In this document: piece after piece, positions 43,955 to 50,743 of the stretch | How positions within the stretch are numbered: the first letter of the stretch is position 1 | Layout of the letters: the number at the start of each line of letters is the position of its first letter | Virus record (IMG/VR): IMGVR_UViG_3300027668_000010 | Coordinates: 36,505 to 100,504 of that record | Origin: a virus | DNA length: 64,000 bases | Reading direction: 5' to 3' (one strand) | The notes under the pieces: generated by a model | Databases searched by the model: none | What the model saw: only the letters and a program-made list of their open reading frames with translations | What the model was told of the DNA's origin: nothing | Translations under genes and position numbers: made by a program

Positions 43955-44560
43955 ATGAGTTTTACAAGAGAACAATTACAAAAAGCAGTTAAATCAAACG
44001 AATACCGATGGTTTGAAGGTGGTGATTACAACTTAAACATAGTAGGTATCAGAAATTCAGATACCGAAGGTAAGGTAACCAACAAATTTGATGATTGGGT
44101 TACACTCTCATATAGTGTTAATGGTGAAATGATGTTTCATTGTTTTGATGCAACAACAGACCCTGGTTCACATTGGGAAAAGAACTTGCTAAACAAAGAT
44201 GGTGTAGCAATATTAGTACCTGGACAATATAGAGGTTCTCATACAATTGGATTACATCAAGGTAAGTATGAAGCACTTAGACAGAAAAGTTCACTTAAAG
44301 TTTACAGAGACAAAGATAAAGATGGTGTATATGATTTCTTAGAAGAGAATATCAAAGAAGGTATATATGGAATCAATATCCATAGAGCAACTTCAAGAGT
44401 GGGTGGTAAATCAACTCAAATAGATAAATGGTCAGCAGGTTGTCAAGTAATTGCCGCAAACGCAGATTTCAAATTATTTATGGAAGTTGTAAATAAATCA
44501 GCAAAACTTTACGGAAATTCATTCACTTATACATTAATTGAAAGTAAAGATATAATATAA
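43955..44560 (+). CDS. YkuD-like cell-wall enzyme (candidate endolysin)
   Basis: The 201-residue protein has GINIHRA (His143) and KWSAGCQVI (Ser160, Gly162, Cys163). This is the H...SxGC motif of L,D-transpeptidase (YkuD) enzymes. FDATTDPGSHWEKN and ILVPGQYRGSHTIGLHQGKYEAL form the N-terminal half. Proteins of this pattern are found near phage lysis genes, here followed by a coiled-coil TM protein and a holin-like protein. It has no signal peptide, so a holin or pinholin would be needed for release. Confidence 0.65.
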   Translation: MSFTREQLQKAVKSNEYRWFEGGDYNLNIVGIRNSDTEGKVTNKFDDWVTLSYSVNGEMMFHCFDATTDPGSHWEKNLLNKDGVAILVPGQYRGSHTIGLHQGKYEALRQKSSLKVYRDKDKDGVYDFLEENIKEGIYGINIHRATSRVGGKSTQIDKWSAGCQVIAANADFKLFMEVVNKSAKLYGNSFTYTLIESKDII

Positions 44561-44703
44561 CAGATAATATGGTATGGTATTAAAAATTCCAACTATTTAT
44601 TGTTAGAAATAAGTTTTACAAATACGATTAATAATTATAAAAATAAAGATATACTATGCGATAGTAATCTGTGTTTACACAAAGGGGTACTGAGGTGACT
44701 GAT

Positions 44704-44958
44704 ATGAATGAATTAATGATAGAAATTTTAAGTGGATTGGGTGTATTAGCATCTGGATTTTTTTATACAAAATTCCAAACAACACAAAACCATAAAGAAA
44801 TTGACCAACTAAAACGTCAAATGCAAGATAATGAAAAAACTGATGCAGCTAGGGATACGGAAATTGCAGTTCTAAAAAGCACAAATGGTGGAATTATGAC
44901 TCGTTTAGATAAAATGGATATTTTACTTGAAAAGATATTCGATAAATTGAATAAATAA
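44704..44958 (+). CDS. single-TM coiled-coil protein, 84 aa
   Basis: An ATG start at 44704 is chosen, with a GTG 33 bases upstream as the alternative. A hydrophobic stretch at about 7-22 (EILSGLGVLASGFFYTKF) is followed by a helical, charged coiled-coil (NHKEIDQLKRQMQDNEKTDAARDTEIAVLK). This topology is common in phage lysis accessory (spanin- or antiholin-like) proteins. Confidence 0.6.
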   Translation: MNELMIEILSGLGVLASGFFYTKFQTTQNHKEIDQLKRQMQDNEKTDAARDTEIAVLKSTNGGIMTRLDKMDILLEKIFDKLNK

Positions 44959-44987
44959 TAAAATATAGTTACAGAAGAAGTTAAAAT

Positions 44988-45236
44988 ATGATAAAAACAA
45001 TTTGGAGAAACTTAATGTCATTTAAAAATATATTCAAAGATGATAACGATGTGAATGAAAAGAATGTAATTGGGTTTATGTCGTTTGCTATAATGACTGT
45101 ATTCGCAGTTGTAGACTTAACAACAGGCTACTTCGGTAAAGACTTAGTAATCAATGAGTTTATATATAACTCATTTGTAATTGTTACATTAGGATGTTTT
45201 GGTATTGCCGGAATAGAAAAGTTCGCTAAAAAGTAA
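44988..45236 (+). CDS. holin-like protein, 82 aa
   Basis: Two hydrophobic helices (VIGFMSFAIMTVFAVVDLTTGYF and FIYNSFVIVTLGCFGIAGI) with short charged ends and a basic C-terminal KFAKK fit a class II holin layout. It lies next to the wall-enzyme gene. It would form lesions in the inner membrane at lysis. ATG 45015 is an alternative start. The assignment rests on topology and position. Confidence 0.55.
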   Translation: MIKTIWRNLMSFKNIFKDDNDVNEKNVIGFMSFAIMTVFAVVDLTTGYFGKDLVINEFIYNSFVIVTLGCFGIAGIEKFAKK

Positions 45237-45240
45237 TAAT

Positions 45241-45846
45241 ATGGAGTTAGTGGCAGCATTCCTTACTGGCGTAGTAGGGCCAGCATTATATTTAATCATC
45301 AACAAAGTTATAATCAAACGTGCTTCGGTGAAGTGTAAGGTACGAGAGGCTATTGTTGATACTACAATTATTAACAATGAGTTGGAGAAGATTAGAGAAG
45401 AGTTTGAAGGGGATAGAGTTTGGATTTCTCAATTCCACAATGGTGGTAACTTTTACCCAACAGGTAAATCAATACAGAAATTCTCAGTATTCTACGAAGT
45501 AATGACAAACGGTGTATCATCAGTTGCACATACATTTAGTAACATACCATGTTCTCTGTATCCAAAAACATTCGAAGTTCTTATGGATGGTAAGGGTATA
45601 TTTATAAATGATTACAAAGACCCAACAATTGCAACATATGGGTTAAAACAAGCTGCTGAAGCAGTTGGTACTAAATCAACATTTATGATACCTTTATTTA
45701 CATTAGATGGATGTAAATTTATGGGAACGATTGGGTTGGATTATGTTGGTAAAAACCGAAAACTAACCAAAGATGAGTGGGAACACCTTCAGATTAAAGC
45801 AGGTAGAATTGCAGGATACTTATCATCATATTTGGGTAAATCATAA
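45241..45846 (+). CDS. membrane-anchored GAF-domain protein
   Basis: An N-terminal TM helix (VAAFLTGVVGPALYLIIN) precedes a GAF-like domain of about 150 residues: RVWISQFHNGGNFYPTGKSIQKFSVFYEV and GIFINDYKD, then TKSTFMIPLFTLDGCKFMGTIGLDYVGK. GAF domains bind small molecules such as cyclic nucleotides. In a lysis block, a signal-sensing function in lysis timing is a possible reading (inference). Confidence 0.65.
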   Translation: MELVAAFLTGVVGPALYLIINKVIIKRASVKCKVREAIVDTTIINNELEKIREEFEGDRVWISQFHNGGNFYPTGKSIQKFSVFYEVMTNGVSSVAHTFSNIPCSLYPKTFEVLMDGKGIFINDYKDPTIATYGLKQAAEAVGTKSTFMIPLFTLDGCKFMGTIGLDYVGKNRKLTKDEWEHLQIKAGRIAGYLSSYLGKS

Positions 45847-45910
45847 AATATATTAATAGTTACAAAACAAGTTAGGAGCGAAATAAAGTAAATAAAACAA
45901 GGAATATGTC

Positions 45911-46180
45911 ATGGATGACAGCGTAATATTAATAGTATCCACTTTAGCGGGTGCATTAGGAATCAAAGAAATTTGGAGTATCGTTAAAAAACGAATGGAC
46001 CAGACACATTCTATAACTGAAAATTCACAATCATACAAAGAAAAACGTATAGAAGAGCTAGAAAATGATTTAAAAGAATCACAATCCACTATATTAGCAC
46101 TTACCATCAGAGTATCTAAGTTGGAAGAACGTATCTTACATACTGCTAAGAATCGTGTAAAATCAAACAGTACTGAGTAA
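45911..46180 (+). CDS. TM plus coiled-coil protein, 89 aa
   Basis: The N-terminal hydrophobic segment (VILIVSTLAGALGI) and long charged coiled-coil (SQSYKEKRIEELENDLKESQSTILALTIRVSKLEERI) follow the same topology as the gene at 44704. It may be the second accessory lysis protein. An SD-like GGAAT lies upstream. Confidence 0.6.
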   Translation: MDDSVILIVSTLAGALGIKEIWSIVKKRMDQTHSITENSQSYKEKRIEELENDLKESQSTILALTIRVSKLEERILHTAKNRVKSNSTE

Positions 46181-46204
46181 GTACCATTGATAAAAAATAA
46201 TTCA

Positions 46205-46214
46205 ATACTTATTA
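46205..46214 (+). promoter_or_regulatory. candidate late-promoter motif TACTTATT
   Basis: ATACTTATT lies 13 nt upstream of ATG 46219. Confidence 0.3.
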
Positions 46215-46218
46215 GTAT

Positions 46219-46386
46219 ATGAATAGATTAAGAGAATATAGTTGGAAAGATTGGATTAACGTTCCAAAGAACAAAGAATTGTACAATTCTAATATGAATG
46301 AAGGATTACGTCAATTTCAATTAGAGAAAAATCGTAGAGATAAATTAACTCAGGTAGCTGTATTTAATCAAAAAGGATTCCAATGA
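46219..46386 (+). CDS. small basic protein, 55 aa
   Basis: The 55-residue frame MNRLREYSWKDWINVPKNKELYNSNMNEGLRQFQLEKNRRDKL ends in an ATGA overlap with the next gene. It is preceded by a late-promoter-like motif. It is a basic, helical small protein without a recognised family and begins the candidate virion-internal protein block. Confidence 0.55.
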   Translation: MNRLREYSWKDWINVPKNKELYNSNMNEGLRQFQLEKNRRDKLTQVAVFNQKGFQ

Positions 46387-47174
46387 AAAAGTCAAAATTA
46401 ACAGAGTTATTAGAAGCTCTTTACATCAAGTATGGTAATAAGAATATTACAGAATCATATAAATCTCAGATAGCTCAAATTGTTAAAGAAGAGATAACAA
46501 AAGTTAGTACAATACTTAAACTCAAAGAAGATGAACAATTAGACCAAGCATTCAACGATGCAAAGCCTGTTACTGAAGAAAAAGTTTACATTGACTATCT
46601 AAATAAGAAAAAGGGATTTAAACAAGATAGGATTAAATTTAAGTCTTATGAAGATGCAGTAAAATGGGCCAATAAGAATTTTGAAAAGTTTAATCCTGAT
46701 ATGATTAAATACGAATCAGTAACAGAGGAAGCTAAAAGAGATTATAAAGATGAGTATAAGAAGTTCCAATCTTCAGACAAATCAAAGAAATACAGAGCAG
46801 AACTAAATAAGTACAATAGAGATAAAGGTACTTATGGTAATGGTGATGGTAAAGATGCATCTCACAAAGGTGGTAAGATAGTAGGTTTCGAATCTGAATC
46901 TAAGAATAGAGGAAGAGCTGAGAAAAGTAGATTGAAGAAAGAAGAAAAACTTACAGAAAATAAAGCTCGTTTTGTAAGAAATCATATGGAATTTTATCAA
47001 ATGGAAATTGATAGTCTTAAAGGCCAAATAGCATATTCTCAAGACGCATTGAGACAAAAAGATATAAAAGATTGGGAAAAGAAAGAATTTACATTAGTTT
47101 TAAAAGATACTAAACAAAGATTAAAAGATAATCTTAAAGCTTTACAACGAATAAAAAAAGTAAATAATGTCTGA
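46383..47174 (+). CDS. lysine-rich hypothetical protein, candidate internal head protein
   Basis: The 263-residue, very lysine/glutamate-rich, helical protein starts MKKSKLTELLEALYIKYGNKN. It carries an EKSRLKKEE segment encoded by a 25-bp sequence found identically in the gene at 50740. A high charge and shared modules are consistent with internal head or injected proteins. No enzyme motif is visible. Confidence 0.6.
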   Translation: MKKSKLTELLEALYIKYGNKNITESYKSQIAQIVKEEITKVSTILKLKEDEQLDQAFNDAKPVTEEKVYIDYLNKKKGFKQDRIKFKSYEDAVKWANKNFEKFNPDMIKYESVTEEAKRDYKDEYKKFQSSDKSKKYRAELNKYNRDKGTYGNGDGKDASHKGGKIVGFESESKNRGRAEKSRLKKEEKLTENKARFVRNHMEFYQMEIDSLKGQIAYSQDALRQKDIKDWEKKEFTLVLKDTKQRLKDNLKALQRIKKVNNV

Positions 47175-47424
47175 ACCAACTCAATCATTTTTATCTAAAA
47201 ATTGGCATATTCTATTATGGGCAGTCTCAGCAGTCTTTATTGCAGGTGGGTTATTTGCAGAATTTCAATATTTACAATCTGAAATAGAAACTCTTAATCA
47301 ACGTTTGAATAAAAAGATTGATGTAATAACTCATTTAGATAATAGAGTTGAAAAAATAGAGCATTGGGTAGAATACGAAACTGGTTATAAAGCAGGTATC
47401 GGTAGTAAAAGAAAAGGTAAATAA
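47167..47424 (+). CDS. single-TM coiled-coil protein, 85 aa
   Basis: It has a TM segment at about 10-32 (HILLWAVSAVFIAGGLFAEF) followed by a coiled coil (LQSEIETLNQRLNKKIDVITHLDNRVEKIEHWVEY). It overlaps both neighbours. Role unknown, possibly a membrane-associated virion or lysis accessory protein. Confidence 0.6.
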   Translation: MSEPTQSFLSKNWHILLWAVSAVFIAGGLFAEFQYLQSEIETLNQRLNKKIDVITHLDNRVEKIEHWVEYETGYKAGIGSKRKGK

Positions 47425-48509
47425 TGCCAGTCTATAAGAGAAAAGATATGCCACAAGTGAATACTCAAAAACTGAGTAAAGCTATTGATATTGCAAAATC
47501 TAAGGTAAAGGTAACTAAAGGAATGAGTATTGCAGGGAGTCTAAAACCTTCTCAGAAAGAACTCATTAAATCTAAGGTTATTGGTATCTCAAAAAAATAC
47601 AACAAACCTACTGATATGAAACCTTTAATCATATCTAAGGATAACTACATAGTTGATGGCCATCACAGATGGGGAGCTGCAAAATTCAAATTCGGTAAAG
47701 ATGCAAAAGTTCCTACATTCACATTACACTTAAAACGAGATGAAGCAATTGAACTTTATAATGATATTGCAAGTTCATTAAATGAAGACATTACGATACC
47801 AATTAACGTAGGTGATACCGTATTAGGTGGTAAGTTCAAAAATAAAAGAATCGTTGTTAAATCAATCGGTAAGAACGAAAAAGGTGATATTACAATCAAC
47901 AACAAACCACTAATGAAATTCAGATTAGTGAATGAAAGTACAGGTGCATCAATACAATGTTCCAACTGTAATCATAGTTGGGATATTATACATAGTGATG
48001 ATAGACCATACTTTTGTCATAATTGTGGGTATGATGCACAATCACAAAAGATTGATTTAGTTGGATTAGAGGATTGGAAAAAAACACTAAAAGAAAACGT
48101 AGCACCTAATCACAATGGTAAATCAGCACCATATGGTAGTGGCTATGATGTGGTGGAAGATGCAATCAACGAAATCCCAATGGGTGATTTACAGAAGATA
48201 GATACATTCGCAGATAAGAAACTTAATCCAATGGATGTAGTACTTACAGGTAAACATTTCTTTGACCGATTAAACGACAAAAGAAACGATAAAGAGATAT
48301 CATCAGCAGAATTGATACGTTTTTTTAAACAACTTTCGAAAAAGAAGAAAGAATTCTTAGGGTTCTTAGACACCTACAATTCGGTAGTTGCAACTGATAA
48401 TAAAACCAATATCAATATACCTTTTATGAAACAAGCAAATAAAGTGATTGCTAAGACCGTAATGAGAAAGAAAGATTTCAAAACAACTGATAAAAAGTTG
48501 GATATTTAA
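47424..48509 (+). CDS. ParB/Srx-like protein with zinc ribbon
   Basis: The N-terminal domain has a ParB/sulfiredoxin-fold signature: KPLIISKDNYIVDGHHRWGAAK, where GHHR (79-82) is the CTPase/nuclease motif. The central region has a zinc ribbon, CSNCNHSW....CHNCGYD (about 177-205). The C-terminus is helical. ParB-fold proteins in phages may be nucleases or CTP-dependent DNA clamps. It lies next to the metalloprotease-like gene. Confidence 0.75.
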   Translation: MPVYKRKDMPQVNTQKLSKAIDIAKSKVKVTKGMSIAGSLKPSQKELIKSKVIGISKKYNKPTDMKPLIISKDNYIVDGHHRWGAAKFKFGKDAKVPTFTLHLKRDEAIELYNDIASSLNEDITIPINVGDTVLGGKFKNKRIVVKSIGKNEKGDITINNKPLMKFRLVNESTGASIQCSNCNHSWDIIHSDDRPYFCHNCGYDAQSQKIDLVGLEDWKKTLKENVAPNHNGKSAPYGSGYDVVEDAINEIPMGDLQKIDTFADKKLNPMDVVLTGKHFFDRLNDKRNDKEISSAELIRFFKQLSKKKKEFLGFLDTYNSVVATDNKTNINIPFMKQANKVIAKTVMRKKDFKTTDKKLDI

Positions 48510-48528
48510 TAATAAATTCGTATATTTG
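48498..48528 (+). promoter_or_regulatory. Bacteroidota-type promoter producing a leaderless mRNA
   Basis: TTGGATATTTAA with TATATTTG at 48521 and 21-nt spacing. ATG 48531 follows after two bases, so the start of the next gene falls at or before the expected transcription start. Confidence 0.65.
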
Positions 48529-48530
48529 TA

Positions 48531-49289
48531 ATGAAGCTACTAAAAGATTTAATAATAGAGGGGATGTACGATAAACTGACGGGTCAGATAAACAAAGATG
48601 TATTTAAAACTATAAAGAGTGCTATCAAAGGTAGTGGTACTGAATCTAAACCAAAGAAGTTTAAAGGTTACATGGTTAGAAAAGAACCTATGGGTACAAT
48701 GCAGGATTTATTTGCAAAAGAAACTCGTAAATTACAAGTTGGTGATTACTCAGATAATATAAGTGGTGTTGATGTTGAGGTAGAACTTAAATTAGCAGTA
48801 ACAGATGATGGTGTTGAGCCAGGTAAGTTCTTTATTGATGGGTTTGCCGAAGCTGATGAAGATTACCCAACATTGGAAGTGAATATCGGTATCCACCCTA
48901 ATGATATAAATGGAAGTATTTTCTCAAAGATACAACCAGTACTCAGAGATTTGGTAAGACATGAAATAGAACACCTAACACATGGTAAAGATTCTGCTTC
49001 CGAAAAACCTAGTAAAACGATGAGGGGTGATGATGCTATGAGACGTAAAATACAAGACAACCCTAAATTATACTACAAATACTTTTTATTACCAAAAGAG
49101 GTAGATGCTAACATACATGGATTATACTCAAAGGCTAAAACAATAAAAAAACCATATCAGAAAGTGGTTGATGATTATTTAGATTCTTTGGTTGATGATG
49201 GTGTAATTACAACTAAGAAGAGAACTGAGATTTATAATAAATGGAAAGCCCGTATTCCAAAAATTGGTGGTATTCCTAAATTAAAATGA
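48531..49289 (+). CDS. HExxH metalloprotease-like protein
   Basis: HEIEH (His144, Glu145, His148) in VRHEIEHLTHG is the zinc-binding motif. The conserved-looking GIHPNDINGSIFSKIQPVLRDL precedes it and LPKEVDANIHGLYSKAK follows (possible third ligand). The N-terminus MKLLKDLIIEGM resembles the helical start of other genes here, with an IxE-type junction. It may be a prohead or host protease. The promoter touches the ATG; ATG 48564 (Met12) is an alternative start. Confidence 0.6.
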   Translation: MKLLKDLIIEGMYDKLTGQINKDVFKTIKSAIKGSGTESKPKKFKGYMVRKEPMGTMQDLFAKETRKLQVGDYSDNISGVDVEVELKLAVTDDGVEPGKFFIDGFAEADEDYPTLEVNIGIHPNDINGSIFSKIQPVLRDLVRHEIEHLTHGKDSASEKPSKTMRGDDAMRRKIQDNPKLYYKYFLLPKEVDANIHGLYSKAKTIKKPYQKVVDDYLDSLVDDGVITTKKRTEIYNKWKARIPKIGGIPKLK

Positions 49290-49888
49290 AGAAAAGTGAA
49301 TTTATATCAGAGGTATTCAAAGAAGAAATCCAAATGATACGTGAAGGTAAGACTCTTCGTGTGTTTGATTTCGATGATACTTTAGCAACTTCAACATCAT
49401 ACATCTATGTAAAACATAAGGATGGTAAAGAATCCAAATTAGACCCATCAGATTACGCAACTTATAACGAAAAACCTGGTGATGAATTTGATTTCAAAGA
49501 TTTCAATAGAAAACTAAACAATCCAAAGGTAATCAAAAAGAACTTCAATCTACTTCAGAGAATGTTAGATAACCCACAGAAAAAGGTTACGATTCTAACT
49601 GCTCGTAAGTTGGCATTTCCAGTAAGAAAGTATCTAAAGGATACATTTGGGATGGATGTGTATGTAGTTGCACTTGGTAGTAACAATCCTAAAGACAAAG
49701 CAGATTGGATTGAAAAGCATATTAAGAAGGGGTACAAATCAATTGCTTTCATGGATGACAGTAAAAAGAATATCCAAGCGGTGGATGCACTCAAATCCAA
49801 ATACCCCAATGTTCAAATAAAAACCAAATGGGTAACAGAGGGTATCGAAGAAGATGTTCAGAAATATGTTAACAAAATCCTCAAATAA
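49286..49888 (+). CDS. HAD-superfamily phosphatase
   Basis: HAD motif I VFDFDDTLA (28-33, catalytic Asp), motif II ILTAR and motif IV FMDDSKKNIQAV are all present. The 200-residue protein belongs to the small-molecule or polynucleotide phosphatase branch. The N-terminus MKKSEFISEVFKEEIQMIREGK looks like a capsid-targeting sequence of T4 internal proteins. The role is inferred only. Confidence 0.8.
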   Translation: MKKSEFISEVFKEEIQMIREGKTLRVFDFDDTLATSTSYIYVKHKDGKESKLDPSDYATYNEKPGDEFDFKDFNRKLNNPKVIKKNFNLLQRMLDNPQKKVTILTARKLAFPVRKYLKDTFGMDVYVVALGSNNPKDKADWIEKHIKKGYKSIAFMDDSKKNIQAVDALKSKYPNVQIKTKWVTEGIEEDVQKYVNKILK

Positions 49889-49910
49889 TTCACAATAATC
49901 AGAGATATGT

Positions 49911-49941
49911 TAGGATTATTTAAATAAAAGTTGTATATTTG
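49911..49941 (+). promoter_or_regulatory. Bacteroidota-type phage promoter
   Basis: TTAGGATTATTT with TATATTTG at 49934 and 21-nt spacing. A 13-codon frame from ATG 49948 overlaps the next start by ATGA and could be a leader peptide. Confidence 0.7.
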
Positions 49942-49985
49942 TAGTTAATGAAGTTCACTAAATTTAAAACCATATTTATTATCAA

Positions 49986-50225
49986 ATGAATTACGAAAAG
50001 AAAGTAATGCAGAACACCTACGAAATCTTAACAAATGAGGGTTTCGAATGGACTAATGAATTTAGTAACTCAATGAAATTAAAAATGATTGAGTTATTAT
50101 TAGAGTATTTTACAGATATTGAACACTATGAAAAATGTGCTAAATTGAAACCAATACTCAATAAATTGGAGAATAACAATGAAAATAGTAGTGAAATCAT
50201 TATCACCGGAAGTAACAACAGTTAA
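49986..50225 (+). CDS. hypothetical protein, 79 aa
   Basis: The acidic helical protein has a pattern KKVMQNTYEILTNEGFEWTNEFSNSMKLKMIELLLEYFTDIEHYEKCAKL. The KCAKL-type end resembles small phage proteins with a helix-rich fold. It is preceded by a 13-codon frame and a TATTTATT motif. It overlaps the next small frame. Confidence 0.5.
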   Translation: MNYEKKVMQNTYEILTNEGFEWTNEFSNSMKLKMIELLLEYFTDIEHYEKCAKLKPILNKLENNNENSSEIIITGSNNS

Positions 50226-50340
50226 AGAGTGGATAGTATACGTTATGAGTGAAACAGACCAATCAATAGAAGCATCTATATGTGGAATTGATAGTTTAGT
50301 TGCAACTATAACAGATTTAGCACTGAAATACAAACTTTAA
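50179..50340 (+). CDS. small hypothetical protein, 53 aa
   Basis: It begins inside the preceding gene, in another frame, and ends just before a TATTTATA motif. The sequence MKIVVKSLSPEVTTVKEWIVYVMSETDQSIEASICGIDSLVATITDLALKYKL has a strand-helix pattern. Its only support is continuous coding, the dense packing and a natural start. Confidence 0.4.
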   Translation: MKIVVKSLSPEVTTVKEWIVYVMSETDQSIEASICGIDSLVATITDLALKYKL

Positions 50341-50341
50341 A

Positions 50342-50353
50342 CATATTTATATA
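50342..50353 (+). promoter_or_regulatory. candidate late-promoter motif TATTTATA
   Basis: ATATTTATATATG sits almost on the start of the next gene. Confidence 0.3.
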
Positions 50354-50574
50354 TGAAATTATATATTTTAAATGATGATATTAATACATTTGAGCATGTA
50401 GTAGATTGCATTCAAAAGTATTTAAATTATCCGTATATGCAAAGTGTATCAATTTCCCACATCGTAAATGATAATGGGGAATGTTTGGTTAAACAGACTG
50501 ATGATGAAGAGTTGATACAAAATGTATATGAAAATTTAGTTAAAGACGGTTTAAACTTACGAATAGAGAATTAA
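50353..50574 (+). CDS. ClpS-like hypothetical protein, 73 aa
   Basis: The sequence MKLYILNDDINTFEHVVDCIQKYLNYPYMQSVSISHIVNDNGECLVKQTDDEELIQNVYENLVKDGLNLRI resembles the ClpS fold. LYILNDDINTFEHVV matches the LxNDDxxTFexVi start of ClpS. This suggests an N-end-rule adaptor mimic that could redirect the host ClpAP/ClpCP protease. Length (73 aa) is slightly short for ClpS, and the key tip residues should be checked. Confidence 0.65.
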   Translation: MKLYILNDDINTFEHVVDCIQKYLNYPYMQSVSISHIVNDNGECLVKQTDDEELIQNVYENLVKDGLNLRIEN

Positions 50575-50575
50575 T

Positions 50576-50743
50576 ATGAGCAAATCAAAAGGATTAGGTG
50601 ATGATATTAAAAAAATAACATCAGCCACTAAATTAGATATAATTGCAGAAAAAATTGCAACAACAATTGGTAAAAAAGACTGTGGTTGCAGTAAACGCCA
50701 AGAGAGTCTTAATAAAATGTTCCCATACGGAGATAAGAAATGA
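50576..50743 (+). CDS. small protein with CGC motif, 55 aa
   Basis: The 55-residue protein (TKLDIIAEKIATTIGKKDCGCSKRQESLNKMFPYGDKK) ends in a pattern (DCGCxxRQExLNxxFPY) recurrent in small phage proteins. It overlaps the next gene by an ATGA. Function unknown. Confidence 0.6.
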   Translation: MSKSKGLGDDIKKITSATKLDIIAEKIATTIGKKDCGCSKRQESLNKMFPYGDKK

